64,000 nucleotides of DNA, from contig NC_066592.1 in NCBI RefSeq assembly GCF_905475345.1, positions 3,138,501 to 3,202,500 on the forward strand, in the 5' to 3' direction. How positions within the stretch are numbered: position 1 is the first letter of the stretch; each line of letters begins with the position of its first letter. Positions 13,392 to 25,531 of the stretch are shown one piece after another. This DNA is from Vespula vulgaris. Taxonomy: Eukaryota; Arthropoda; Insecta; Hymenoptera; Vespidae. The notes under the pieces are model-generated. The model saw only the letters and a program-made list of their open reading frames with translations. It had not been told where the DNA came from and searched no databases. Made by a program: the position numbers and the translations under genes.

Positions 13392-15593
13392 GTAATTTAA
13401 AAATCAAAAATATATATATGCAAAAAAAAAATAATACAAAGAAAGAAAAGAAGTGATAAACTAAGAACGTACACAGAACGGACTTTCTCGCCTATTGCCT
13501 TTCTCGTCAAATTCTCGCTTATCGTTATCGTTATCGTTGCTACTGCTTCTGTCGTCTAATATCGCGACCTAAAAAACGATAGATTTTTTTCTTAAATCGT
13601 TAAGTTTCGTCCGACTCAGATTTATATTATTATCGTGTAATTATCGTATGATAATCATTTACTACTTCTTCTTCGTCAAATACGATATCTGTTAAAACTT
13701 GTCGCGACGATAACATCTTCAATTTATTCTTCGATCATTGATCTTTGATGTATTTGTTGTAAAACAATAACAGTCGCAACGATAAGGAATCGTTCATGTA
13801 AATTACTCGAATCGTTCGTTACGGACAGTATCGATACGTGAGACAATCTTTAGTCTTTATCGATCTTGAAAGAATTTTCGTAGAAAAATTTATTAAAGGC
13901 AACGGGAAGAAAGTCTGTAAATGATCCAACTCCTTTGAAAAAACAAAAAAAAAACAAACAAAAAACTAAATAAAAAACAAAAAAAGAAAACATAAAAGAA
14001 ATTTTAAAAAAATGAATTCCGCATCATGCCTGCCTCGAACGCCTTTAGAGTCCGTATCCTTAAAAACAAATGTAGCCCTAGTACGATCCATAGTTCTCGT
14101 TTGCGACCAGAGGTATGTTCGTGATCTCTGTTTCGATACGAAAGAGTTATCTTTTTCTCTTTTTTTTTCTTCTTCTTCTTCGTTTCCCACATCTATCGAT
14201 CAAAGAAAGAAATAAAAGTGTAAACTGATTTGTAACACTGGTAAAAGGAAATTTTTGTAAAATTTTCTTGGACTACCTCTGCTCGTGATACACGAGACAG
14301 CCCTCATAGCACATCCCCGTATATACATAATATATATATATATATAGTACCGTAGTCCAAAGCTCTAAAGCACAGCTAAAAGAGCTTAAGACCTGCACGA
14401 GCCCTGCAGGAGCCCAGCCACAGGACGATTGGTCATAACTGCAGGATGATATATAACCGATGTTATTTTAGTGGTTGTTGCCCGCATGAAAGATCCGAAC
14501 GATCGTGGTGATATCGTTCACTCGAATCTGTGATATCCACTCTAAGACACTCCCCTCTGATATTCCTTAACCCACCCTTACGAATTCTCCTAACAACATT
14601 CGCTTCGAGTATATTTCACAGCGCTTTTGTCTAGTGTCGGCTCTTAATAGCGTCTTGCAAAAGCGAAAGCGTGTGTTCGTGTGAATGAGCGTGTGTTGAA
14701 TTGTTCTCTTTCTCTCTCTTTCTCTCTCTCTCTCTTTCTCTCTCTTTCTCTTTCTGTTTCTCTCTCTTTCTCTCTCTCTCTATTTCTCTTTCTTTTTTTT
14801 TCTTTGTCTCTTTTATTTTTTTGATGTTTCCTTAGAAAATTATTTTTCCTCTGTTTTTATTCTTTTACTTTGTTTTTCTTCTTCGAATCGATGAGATATA
14901 GGTTCACTTTTGTGTTTTCCCCCTTTCGATAAGATAGCATAACCAATTAATTTTTCTTTTGCCAAATTCAACATTCGAATGTATCTATGTATCATTCTCA
15001 TAATAATGGAGAAGAAAATCTTTATAAACGAGATAATGTATTTTCTGTTTATTTTTTATTTTTTCTTCCCACGAAAAGTGAAAGATAATTTATTTTTTAA
15101 TAGTTCGTAACCCGTAAAGATTAATATTAATTTATCTTTCGTTTATCCTCATTGATTTCGTCCATAATTCTTCCTAAGTTTGTACGAATGATATCTGGTT
15201 CGATTGAAAATAAATGTCTCGAAGAGCTAGCTAGCTAAGCGCATGCGTAAATTATCTATGTAAATCGTACGTCACTACTCTATAGTCACGGATGATACGG
15301 AATTCTCCATTCATCGCTACAACTATCTATCTTCTAACATCAGGTACCTAAAAGGATACGTACTAATTATCGTATTGTCGATTAACATTCAGAATTCTTA
15401 TTTAATAATCTAAATAGTTTTAAAAACTTTTCAATCTATTTTTATACTCTCTTTCTATATCTATCTACCTATTTATCTATCTATCTTTATCTATATTTAC
15501 TCTCCTCTCTTTCTTGTGCTTGCTCACTATCCATCTCTCTTTTTCTCTCTGTCTCTCTATCTCTTTATCTGTCTGTCTGTCTATATCTATCTA

Positions 15594-15678
<85 letters not shown>

Positions 15679-18466
15679 GTCTCTATAGTTCTTCCTATCT
15701 TCCTCTTTTCTCTTTTTCTCTCTTTCACTTTTTAATAAAAATTTTCTCTTTTTATCATTATACAGCGCTTCAAATTACTTTATAAATGGCTCGAGGAAAA
15801 CGTTTTTCTATATTTCTTCGCATGCTCGAAAAATCGATCTCTCGCAAAAATGTACTAACACGAAACCTCAGAGAAAAAAGAAATAGATGAAAAAAAGGAA
15901 AAAAAAAAAAAAGAAAAAGAGAGAAAGATAAAATGCCTTCGTTGAAAAAAGTCTCGTCGATTATTTATACAATTTGTCAATTAATTTGCGAGAGAACATT
16001 TGAAAAGATGATACTCTTTCAATTTGAAAAAAAGTATCTCTTTTTCGGACTTGATACATTTGACAATTACTCAATTATCGATAAATACCAGCTTGATGGA
16101 AATTCTCGAAAGGTAAGATCAGGTAAATCCAAAAGCCATTTATAAGTAACGAAATCGTTTCGCATACGTTCTATTTTGAATTCATTTCGTCTGGTTAACG
16201 AAAAAAAGAAAAAGAAAAAGAAAACAAAAAAAAAGAAAAACAAAAAAAGAAACAGAAAAGAAAAAAAGTAAGAAAAGAAAAAAAAATTTAACAAACGAAG
16301 AATAATGTGAAACGAGGGCGCTTTTTTTATTCAACTTTTTTACATACTTCTAATCTCACTCGAAATCTTCCGGACCGATTGGACGAGTGGGGTAAAAAAA
16401 AAAAAGAAAAGGTAGTAGGTAAGAGTTTTCAGACTCTTCTTTTTCTAATCTTTTTTAAAAACTTTTTTCTATTGTATATATATATATGTGTATTTTTACT
16501 ATAATTCTTTTAATATTATACTTTTCTATCTACTTTTCTATCTCTATTGAACTTTCCCTTTTCCATTTTCTCTCTTTTTTCTATCTTACCTTTTTAATAC
16601 GTCTATATATTTATAATATCATAAAATACACACATATAGACACACACATACATACACAAAGAGACACGCTTTACACATATCTTTACCTTCTAGTTCAAAC
16701 AGAATATATCTCACGTACACGTTGACACGAGACTAAGATACTACTCAGATCAGTCATTTCTTTTTCTTTTTTTTTCAGGAAACGACTATCGTAAAACGAT
16801 CCCATGTATTTCTAACGTATTTTTCTCTGTCGATATCTAGGGGCGTACCATCGAAAAGTCCAACGCTCACTCATAGTCCTACGATGTATGGTGACGCACT
16901 AAATGCCAACCTCCAGGTAACTATCAACAATCAGACTATTTTCTATTCTAGTATCTAATGTTTGAACTGAAACTATACTTTATTATTACTCCTCGATTAA
17001 AACTAAAATGAAATATCCAACAAAATTTTTAGAATGATATTATATTATCTCTATTAAGTAAATATCATGGGGAGAAATATAATAGAAAAATTACATTATC
17101 ATAATTGTCACGAAAAATTAAGCTAAGTATAGTATTAAACATTAATACGTTCTAATTCCACGGCCACATGTATGTAAGGGTTAAAATAAACCTGACGTAT
17201 ATGTCACTACGTCGATTAGGTATAATGATTTGTAAGTCTAATAGTAATTTAAAAAATGATTGTTTCTTCCTTACTATTTTGGAAATAAAGTCGAGCCTTA
17301 CGCCACGTACATACACATAAAAATGGATGAACGACAGATGTGAAAATAAATTCTAAGCCTACCGAAGACATCTTTATAGCCATCTAAACTGCAAATCTAA
17401 AGCATTGATTATTGCTTCTTCCCTCTCGTAAGCACTTTTCGATCGTATTTCGAAGAGACTCGAGAAGATCTCGTTCATGTGTTTGCCCGTGTATGTGTGC
17501 GCGCACGCGTGTATAGGTGTGCGTTTCTCTCTGTGTGTCCGTGTGTGGCGTGAGACGAATGCATCTATAAAAAAATCAGCGAAAGCACAAGAGGCATCGA
17601 TAACTAACCGTCTAATGCAATTTGAGTATTTCCAGGCTGCACTCGGGGAGTCTAATATGGGATTTTTAAATAACTCGATGTGTACGTCGACAGCAACGAG
17701 CCCGGATAAAGAGCACGTCTTGTCTCACAACGATCTAATGTAAGTAAGCTCATCGTGATCGTCTATTTTAACTGATAGAATAAGATATAAACGTGGCAAA
17801 CATCGAAAACGTAATTTTATATTCGAATCTCTTACTTAAAAAATTAATGTCCAATTAAATTCTAATCATATTATTCACATTTTTATATCAAATTCATTAT
17901 TTCTAATCGAATCTTATATAAAAAATCAAATAACGTTGTACTAATTCAAGCGAAACCATAAAACATGTCTCTGGTTGGTTTAAAAATGAAAAATTTCAAA
18001 TTATATGAAAATTATTTGAGAAGGTATGAGAAAAAAGATAAGAAAGAAAAGAAAAGGATATTAGAAAAGAACAAGGACGAACAAGAGATAAAAGAGTTAG
18101 ATGGATATACATGTATACGTATATTTGTACATACACCCACATACATCCACACGCACACATATACATGTATGTATCGAAATGATCTAATTATTACGATGAT
18201 GTCAAATCGAGAACAGGTCGCCACTGGATGAACCAGCAGTGCACATAAAGCAGGAAGGGCAGAGCCCGGAGGGTGGTAAGCTAACGAGATTAATAAAACG
18301 CGAGATGCTGGATGGACCGACGGAACAGGAGGCGGAAGAGGATCAGGTGGACGAGAGAGAATATCCAGAAAGTCACGAGCACGATTCGGGACAGGACGAG
18401 GATATCGCAGAGGACCTGTCGATGGCACCCGACATAATGAGCCCGGAGGATCAGATCGAGGCGTAG
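1663..18466 (+). CDS. FoxP: FoxP forkhead transcription factor, 3' part (gene starts left of the window)
   Basis: DNA-binding transcription factor of the FoxP class, acting in the nucleus. Exons with matching phases: 1663-1849 (end of the C2H2 finger region and leucine zipper, LDDRSTAQARVQMQVV), 3192-3498 (Pro/Met-rich linker ending in IRRRISDK), 5962-6038 (start of the forkhead, FYKNADVRPPFTYASLIRQ), 6409-6510 (LNEIYNWFQNTFCYFRRNAA), then either 9702-9832 or 13028-13203, then 16841-16916, 17636-17739 and 18217-18466 with the stop at 18464-18466. The part seen codes for 410 aa with the first alternative exon and 425 with the second. The first visible exon starts inside a codon just after the zinc finger, so the N-terminus and the finger lie upstream of base 1. 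FoxP proteins dimerise through the zipper. The acidic C-terminus carries VHIKQE and LIKREM, two SUMO-type sites. Family assignment is certain; exon edges are read by eye. Confidence 0.96.
2230..2465. other. Non-repetitive GC-richer patch in a FoxP intron
   Basis: This is a block of non-repetitive sequence with many CpGs between the zipper exon and the linker exon, and it stands out from its AT-rich surroundings. It holds a 26-codon open frame starting at 2382 (MACLQQREFR...), too short to call a gene. A conserved regulatory element or an alternative first exon is possible; I see no direct evidence for either. Confidence 0.3.
3533..3640. repeat. TA dinucleotide microsatellites
   Basis: Two TA runs (about 3533-3574 and 3607-3640) follow the donor of the FoxP linker exon almost at once. 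Confidence 0.9.
4171..4661. repeat. TA/TG, GA and CTAT/TA microsatellite cluster
   Basis: TA then TG run at 4171-4227, GA run at 4365-4409, and CTAT passing into TA at 4565-4661, all in the FoxP intron before 5962. Confidence 0.9.
5406..5448. repeat. GAAA tetranucleotide microsatellite
   Basis: Pure GAAA run of about ten units in a FoxP intron. Confidence 0.9.
6829..7255. repeat. TA/TG and TA/TATG microsatellites
   Basis: TA run ending in TG units at 6829-6888 and TA run ending in TATG units at 7205-7255, after the exon at 6409-6510. Confidence 0.9.
8461..8630. repeat. ATT trinucleotide microsatellite
   Basis: Long, slightly interrupted run of ATT with short GTT inserts near 8510-8530, inside the FoxP intron between 6510 and 9702. 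It produces artefactual poly-Asn and poly-Ile frames. Confidence 0.95.
9702..9832 (+). CDS. FoxP: FoxP alternative forkhead exon 1 (canonical second half)
   Basis: The acceptor is tgtatag and the donor gtacgt; the exon runs from phase 0 to phase 2 (131 nt). It encodes NAVRHNLSLHKCFMRVENVK and then GAVWTVDEVEFYKRRPQ, which is recognition helix 3 and the wing of a canonical FoxP forkhead, with the DNA-contacting Arg-His pair intact. It follows the exon ending at 6510 and joins the exon at 16841. The exon at 13028-13203 has the same phases and covers the same part of the domain, so the two should be mutually exclusive. Confidence 0.94.
10047..10430. repeat. CT and CTAT microsatellite cluster
   Basis: A CT run at about 10047-10081, a second at about 10245-10271 and a CTAT tetranucleotide run at about 10310-10400 lie between the two alternative forkhead exons. 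Together with AT-rich DNA up to about 10740, they make this intron stretch almost wholly low-complexity. Confidence 0.9.
11810..11910. repeat. Degenerate AATC tetranucleotide repeat
   Basis: Many copies of AATC/ATCA with scattered substitutions (for example at 11826-11850 and 11880-11905). This looks like an old, decaying tandem repeat in the FoxP intron. Confidence 0.85.
11960..12490. other. GC-richer non-repetitive block before FoxP alternative exon 2
   Basis: This block has higher GC content than the surrounding intron. It includes the palindrome TCACGTGA at 12287-12294 (an E-box of the CACGTG type) and a CAC-rich stretch at about 12328-12363 that would read as poly-His in one short frame. 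No splice-bounded coding exon could be defended. It could be a regulatory block or a non-coding exon. Confidence 0.3.
12541..12682. repeat. GTT trinucleotide repeat
   Basis: Interrupted GTT/ATT run about 350 bases before FoxP alternative exon 2. Confidence 0.85.
13028..13203 (+). CDS. FoxP: FoxP alternative forkhead exon 2 (divergent second half with AT-hook-like tail)
   Basis: The acceptor is tatacag and the donor gtaagc; the exon runs from phase 0 to phase 2 (176 nt), the same phases as 9702-9832. It encodes NAIRTNLSLHKCFVRYEDDF and then GSFWMVDDAEFVKRRHL. Helix 3 keeps Arg, but the following His is Thr. After the wing come SRGRPRKYDQ, an AT-hook-like motif, and a Ser/Pro tail. If the donor is not used, the frame meets TAA at 13205-13207, so the exon can also act as a terminal exon. 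Alternative forkhead exons are established for insect FoxP. Whether this one is used, and where, needs transcripts. Confidence 0.88.
13332..13391. repeat. AAT trinucleotide microsatellite
   Basis: Pure AAT run about 130 bases after FoxP alternative exon 2. Confidence 0.95.
15592..15676. repeat. CT dinucleotide microsatellite
   Basis: Nearly uninterrupted CT run in the FoxP intron before 16841. Confidence 0.95.
16841..18466 (+). CDS. FoxP: FoxP C-terminal exons
   Basis: Three exons, 16841-16916, 17636-17739 and 18217-18466, encode the region after the forkhead. The first reads GVPSKSPTLTHSPTMYGDAL and ANLQ, which parallels the conserved vertebrate FoxP stretch ending in ALNASLQ. The second reads AALGESNMGFLNNS. 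The last is strongly acidic and ends EDLSMAPDIMSPEDQIEA. The alignment with vertebrate FoxP over these exons supports their order. The codon split at 16841 completes Gly after the first alternative exon and Gln after the second. Confidence 0.92.
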
Positions 18467-19180
18467 TATCGTTCGGCTCGAGCCCGATAGGAGGACGGTA
18501 CCGTGTCAGGCTGTCTCGTTCGAGTTCGAGGACGAACGAGTTTTCAAAGGAGGTGGAAGAAAAGGGTAAAGGAGGTGGGAGGAGATGGGGAAGGAGCTGG
18601 AGGAGGTGGAAAAGAAGAGAACGTGAAGAAGGACGAGTCTTTCGCGGTCAAATCGAATCGTGCCGTTGGAAGAAAAGCGAAGAAACGAAGAAGAAAGTTC
18701 AAAGGGACGAACGAAGGGACAAACGAAGGACCGTCGGAGGTTCGTTCGCTCACCTCTTCCTACGAAACCCCTCGAATCATCATATCCGAGCCGCGACGTC
18801 TCAGGAGCGGCTACACTTCGAGACGTAAGAGAGAGAGATGAAGAAGATTAAGAAGATTAAGAAGAAGAACGAACGAACGAACGAACGAACGAAAGGTGAA
18901 GGAGGAGAAGAAGAAAAAGAAGAAGAAGAAGAAGAAGAAGAAAAGGAAGAAGGAGAAGGAAGATGAGGAGGAGAAGAAGAAGGAAAAGTGAAAAAAAAGA
19001 AGAAAAGAGGAAGACTAGAAAGAAAGAGCGAAACGCGTGGAAAGTTGGCAGGAACAGACCACGCTGTGCTATCCATATCCTTACTCAAGCAATTGCGAAC
19101 AACGATGTCACGTTTTCATTTCTCTCCCGTTGTATTTCCTTTACGAAGTCGCGGTTATCATCTATATATATATATACATC

Positions 19181-19211
<31 letters not shown>

Positions 19212-19404
19212 GTATATGTGTGTGTATATATATATGTATATATAAACATACATATATATACATTCATCTCTCTCATGTACATTGCATTAGGATTAAAAAA
19301 AAAAGAATGAAAAGAGACCGAGACAAGATAGAGTATCGATTCCTCCAGTGGCTCCTTCTTTCTCTTGAATCTTTTTATTTTCTTTTTTATCTCGTTATTT
19401 CTTT

Positions 19405-19560
19405 TTTATTGTTATTATTATTATCAATATTATTAATATTATTATTATTATAATTATTATTATAATTATTATAATTATTATAATTATTATCATTATCATT
19501 ATTATTATTATTATGATTATTATTATTATTATGATTATGATTATTATTATTATTATTATT
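19405..19560. repeat. ATT/ATG trinucleotide microsatellite
   Basis: Interrupted ATT run with AATT and ATG units in the FoxP 3' flank. The poly-Asn frame on the other strand is an artefact. Confidence 0.9.
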
Positions 19561-20960
19561 TTTCTTTTCTTTTAATACATATTTCGAATTTTTCATTTCC
19601 GTGCGCGGCGTATCTTTCAAACTTTCTACGACGCACATATTACGTATGATAGGTATTATACTCTCATACTCGATTTCATATTCGATCGACGAACGATGAT
19701 CGAAGGAGGAAAGTTAAGCGAACGAAAGAGAATCTTTTGATCGATGATCTAAACACGAATTTTCTGATGACAACTTGTAGATATAATATGTTGGAGAATC
19801 TCGAAAAGAACGACGACGACAACGACGACGACTATGTGCTACATAATTCGGCCGATCAAACCGGCCGATTTTTGAAAATCGTATTAGTAGAAGATAAATC
19901 GCGAAGGGGTGAGTACGACGATCGACGATCGAGGATGGATAAACGAAGTTTTTTTTTCTTCTTTTTCTTCTCCATGATCCACACTCACAATGTTATTCTC
20001 TCGAGAAGATTTATTTTTTTACTTCCTTTTTCTTTTTTTTTTTTTTTTTTTTTGGTATCTTTCAAAATCCACCGACGAGAAAAGATCTTTATTAATTTCA
20101 AAACGCGCGCTTAGTTTTAACATTTAAACTTCGAACTTTCGTCCTTCGTCGTTGTCTCGTTTAGAATTTTAGAACAAGATACTCGTAAATAATGGAAGAG
20201 TTTTTAATCGTAGAAAAAGAGAAAGAACGAGCTACTTCATGAGGAAAGAAAGGGATGAAGAGAGAGATAGAGATGCGCGCGCGAACACACACACACACGA
20301 ACACAAACATACACGCACACACGCACACGCACATACCCGAGCTCGATTAGAAGAAAGAAGTAACGATTAGTAATCGCTGGGTGTAGAAATCGGAATCGAT
20401 CGAATGCTCGAGCGTATCGGTGGTTTACAACAAAACTCTATAAATAATGGAACAAAAAAAGTAAAAAAAAAAAAAAACGATATACAATTCAAAGTACTAT
20501 GTATGATGCATATACATAATATTATATATATAACGGCGTATACGTATCGGAATTAATCAATGAAAATTAGATGTCGATCCTCCCCCGTCCACTCCTAGTC
20601 CTCCCTTTATTATCATAGAGGAAATTGCAAGAAAAAATCCGTGAAAATCGTGCTCCATTTAAAAGAATAAAATAAAAAAAAAAATTATGAAATAAACATC
20701 ATCTTCCGAGACGCTCGTCCGCGTCGAGAGAGTTTTAGGGATCGAATAAGAAAGGAATAAAAAAACCGACCCTTTTTTTTTGGGGCCTTTTCAAAGGACC
20801 TAATCGTTTGGCTCCTTCTACATCGTTATCATCGTTATTATCGATTTTAAAAATGATTTTAGGAGCCTAAATCGAAAGCAAGCTTTGTTTTTCTTGAAAG
20901 ATCTCGCTTTTCTTCGTATCAAAGATCGATTCAATTTATGTATATACATATGTATGTATG

Positions 20961-21009
<49 letters not shown>

Positions 21010-21390
21010 GTATGTAGGTACATATTTGTTAATGCTCGAACGAATATTTCTAGAATATATAGTCCTGTTTTTGCATTTATAGTTTGCCATATTTATTCTC
21101 TTTTTATTCATAGAATTTAACAATTAGTTCGCTTAAGCTTCTTTTTTTGTCTCGCTCATGAATCTTCATATTATCAATGATTTCTTTTTTCTTTATATAT
21201 TTTCCCTTCTTTTCACTTGTTCCTCTTTTTGTGTCGAACGAATAAAAAATGGAAAAAAGGAAGATACGAGGAAAGGCATGTTTCTTTCGTTAAATTCGGG
21301 CTTCAATAAAAGGGTCAGGTTTTTTTCGACGAGCTTTAAAAGTCCGGTGCCGCTTTCATTGGGCTCGCTTTCACGATTAATTATCGTACA

Positions 21391-21467
<77 letters not shown>

Positions 21468-21521
21468 CATCATTATCATCATCATCACCATCACCATTAT
21501 TATTATTATTATTACTATTAC

Positions 21522-21578
<57 letters not shown>

Positions 21579-21620
21579 CATTATTAATAATAATAATTAT
21601 TATTATTATTATGATTATTA
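21391..21620. repeat. ATT microsatellite with ATC inserts
   Basis: About 230 bases of ATT units interrupted by ATC and ACC units near 21467-21497. One of the longest microsatellites in the window. The poly-Leu and poly-Ile frames across it are artefacts. Confidence 0.95.
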
Positions 21621-21897
21621 TTTTAATATTAATTTATAATTTAAGTCTACATGTAGTGTGTATAATGGATTTAAGGACTTGATATATATAATATAGAAGA
21701 CTCTCTTGTACATAGTTTAAATGATAAAAGAAAAAGGGAAAAAAAAAGTAAGGATAAAACATTGTCGAGGCATTAGGGATTTGCGAATACATATTGTGAA
21801 CGAATTATTTTAATCGACAGCGTCATATAATTATAAATCTGAACGTTGCTCGAATCCCCGTCTGCATTTAATTCCGATTCGAAGTCTCGTATTTCGC

Positions 21898-22165
21898 GAA
21901 TAAGAATAAGAATAAGAATAGGAATAAGAATAAGAAAAATAAGAAGAAGAAGAAGAAGAAAAAGAAAAAGAAGGAGAAGGAAGTGGAGGAGGAGGAGGAG
22001 AAGAAGAAAAAGAAGAAGAAAAAAAAGAAGAAGAAAAAGAAGAAGAAAAAAGAAGAAGAAGAAGAAGAAGAAGGTGATGAGGAAGAAGTAGAAGATGATA
22101 ACAAAAAAACAAAAAACAAAAAAAAACAGAAAAAAGAAAAGAAAAAGAAAGAAGAGGTGAAGGAG
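21898..22165. repeat. Polypurine (AAG/GAA) tract
   Basis: The plus strand is almost entirely A and G over about 200 bases, beginning with AATAAG units and passing into GAA/AAG units. The Lys/Glu/Arg frame over it is not a gene. Confidence 0.9.
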
Positions 22166-22640
22166 TGAGGGCAGGTGGGGGCCGAGAAAAGCCCCAATAA
22201 TTTTTTTAATTCGTCGATTAGACGTATATGTCTCGTGATAAACGAGATTAATAGGGATTCGCATTATTAAGATTAAATTTTAAAAAATCGGTATATCTGT
22301 GGTCTCCAAAGACCACCCGCCTCCCCACACCCCCAAACATTCGTTTCTGTTTATAACCTCTTCCCCTTCCCTTCCTCCCCCCCCCCCCGATTCTTGTATC
22401 ATAGCGTCGCGTCGATGTTACTCGCAGATATTATATATTATACATATTTAAAAACGTGTTTTCTGTTAAATTTGTTATATATTTCGGATAAGCCCCGTAA
22501 AGACACGTCTTTTTGAAGTTTTTTCATACGAAAGCTTATTGAATTATTTTTTCCGGTGCAAAGCTGAAGATGTGTTCTCATTTTTGAATGATAATATAAG
22601 GATGAATATTAAATAAATAATAAACAGACAACGGGTATAT

Positions 22641-25531
22641 TATTTATTCACGAAGTCGACCGTCTCTTTTCTTTTCTTTTTTTTCTTTTTTTTTTTTTTT
22701 TTTCATTTTTTTTCTTACGAGAAAATTTTTTTGATCGTAACACTCGTCGATATAGTTGAAACGATAAACGACGAACTTTCCTCCTCATATCAAGTACGAG
22801 AACACGTAGTGAGATCGTAGAATAATGTTGAAGGAGAAAGGTATGATTATATACAAAACGAAATGATCGAAGACCATATTTGAAATTGATAATGTCCGTA
22901 GGGCGACTACTGGCCTAAATCGTAGTCACAAATTAAAAATGACACATTAATCTTTTTTTCACGAATAAGTTTCTTTGAAATTATTCCAATCTCTTTTATT
23001 AATTTCTCAATGATTGTATAATTTTTCGTTTCTTTTTTTTTTTTTTATCTCCTTATATTTATTTGTACACTCGCGAAAATAATAAACTATTTATTTACGA
23101 AATCCAATCTGCATATGTATGTTCTAATTTACTATCGTGAGATCTTTGATTTATTTGAATCAACAATCGTGATTGTTTAAACATTATAAGTAAATCAATT
23201 GTTTGGTAAAAAACAAAAATTGAATTGCATTGATTATATCGCGTGTAATTTGTAAAACCTTTTACGGGTACGTTATTAATTATTTTTCACTCTATGGTCA
23301 TCTATTTTTACGTGAAGTGGCAGTATTATATTTGGTCCGTATATGCGCATGTCACGTTTAATACTAGATTTAGAATAATGAGAATTTGACATTGAATTTA
23401 CTTATTGGTCTTCGACCACTCGATCTAGAATTAAACGTAACATATCCATAAGGATCAGCATGTTTGATAAAAATGGAAAAAAGAAAAAATGTGGACGAAA
23501 AAAAGCGAGCTCAACAATTCAGAAAACGTATTATCCGATCGATTGTGAACAAGATTTACGGAGGAAATATTTATGATTTAATGAAATGTAATTTTTAGGA
23601 TTTTGCCGTTCTGAAAGGAAAGATCAATTTACTACCTATATAGTATGTTAAGTTGCCTTGTAAAAATGTACCGACTTCACCTAAGAAATTAAATGTGTTA
23701 CTAAAAGAAATCACGCACGACTTTTTCAAATATTTTTAATCCTTTTTTTTCAAAAAGGCAACGCAAGATAGAGATACGATTTAAATAATGTATTGTAAGT
23801 ACCGAAAGATTATAATTTTAAACTATAGTTTCTTTGTATAAGACTGAAATTGTTTGTACATGCTTAATAATCTAGTTAGATGTATATGTATGAAGGTTTA
23901 TACACATAAAAAAGATAATGTATTTACAGGATATGCATATATATATATATATATACACACACACAAATATATATATATATATGTGGGGGTAGATTACAGA
24001 AAAACTTATATCACACTGTAAATAGGGAACATACGAAACCCGCAATTTCTAAGTCCTAATAAATAGAATTAAGTCTTTGTCTCATAAAGTCATCTTAAAA
24101 GAATAAATTGATGAAAGAATGACTCATAAACAATGAGAAGTTGAATTTATAACACGGATGGACTTTACCAAACTCCTAATTCGTTACGAGCTTGTTGATG
24201 ATATACTATTAATTGTTATTATTCAATGAAAGCTCTTTGCGTACCTAAGTATTTTCATATATATACATATATTTCCAATTTACTATTTTTCGTATAGATT
24301 CTTCTAATCACTCTGCTTTTAACTATCCGATTGAATTTTTATTTCTATTCTGATAAATATTTATTATTACTATTATCATTTAAAATTTTAATTATATGCG
24401 CAAAATTCTATCGATACAATCATTCGTAACGTTCAAACGTTGGTAAATGTTGGTTATGTAGGAAATTACATTGATCGCGACAAGAACAAATTTGCGGTAG
24501 AAATTATTAACTGATAATAATTTACCTGTGCATCTATTTATCGATAAAGCAGTTACTTCATTCTTAAATATTTAAACTAAAACAAATCCTACTTGTTAAA
24601 ATTTTTTTTTTCCTTTTTAATTACATTGCTCACGCATATTAATAATAATGCTTAGAATTATCAATATTAAGTTTCTCTATATATATACGAACATCTTCGA
24701 AGAATAAAGAGCATATCCAGAATTGAATGAAACATGCCAACTTTTCGAAAATGGATAAATGGAATAACGATATAAATGTAAGTAAAATTTTAACACATCA
24801 ATTAAAAATTGTATTGATTACATTGTTTTTACCAAAAATATGGTTTATAATCAGCATAAACGAATATGTAAATATATACGTTGGTCAATTAATCGATTGA
24901 AAAAAGTGGAATTTACTTTACCATCAATCGACAATTAAATAATTTACTTTTTTCTGCTGGTGCTAAGCTAGGAATTTATTTTATCGACCGATAGTAAATT
25001 GTTACTATCCATTTTCGGAATACTCGCGTGAGTATTTATGGGTGCCGCAGGATCCAATCTTGAGTTCCGGTGTAATTTGCCGCAAAAGTATGACTTGTCG
25101 TGCACAATAATAGTTATTTGAGAGTAATATGAATTCTCGTGGAGCGACATTCATTTCATTGCTTTGATTTTAATCTTCACATTCAGCAACCTCCACGTGG
25201 TGAGATCTGGGTCAACATTAATTGCAGTATATAAACATCTAAATTTAAATCATATAATGCAAATATTACTGAGCGAATGGCTATATTCTTTTATATTTCA
25301 AGATTTTTCTAAAATTTTTAAATAAATAATTAAAGTACTTACATTTTACATTGCTAATCATACGTCGATAGATAAACAGATTAAATAGAGTAAAATTCTT
25401 AAATAATTTCTTAGAGAAACCCACTGAAAAAATTTGAATTTCTTTATTATCCTCATTGATTATTATTTATTTTTATACTTATTCATGCTTTTCAGATTAA
25501 ATACTATATTTTATATTATACTTCATATTTT
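22641..25531. other. Intergenic AT-rich DNA between FoxP and the phosphatase gene
   Basis: This stretch has no coding exon I can support on either strand. It contains an imperfect inverted repeat (23348-23444) and a TA/CA dinucleotide run near 23938-23982. An AATAAA on the minus strand at about 25443-25448, some 85 bases beyond the phosphatase stop, is the likely poly(A) signal of that gene. Confidence 0.6.
23348..23444. repeat. Imperfect inverted repeat, about 24-bp arms
   Basis: Arm 23348-23371 and the reverse complement of 23421-23444 match at 19 of 24 positions around the core ACGTTTAAT-CTAGA, separated by 49 bases. It could fold as a hairpin or be the remnant of a small terminal-inverted-repeat element. 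No target-site duplication was found by eye. Confidence 0.5.

Larger units (their letters stand above)
18467..22640 (+). other. FoxP 3' flank, probably a long 3' UTR, dominated by low-complexity tracts
   Basis: After the FoxP stop comes a purine-rich GA/GAA stretch (to about 19000), then TA/TG repeats (19160-19260), ATT repeats (19405-19560) and AT-rich unique DNA. Candidate AATAAA signals occur around 20669-20694 and 22607-22622, so a long 3' UTR is possible. No other gene is supported here. Confidence 0.5.

Noticed and set aside
18503..18851. Basic and glycine-rich frames just after the FoxP stop
   Set aside because: They read the purine-rich 3' flank in several frames; no conserved residues or splice sites.
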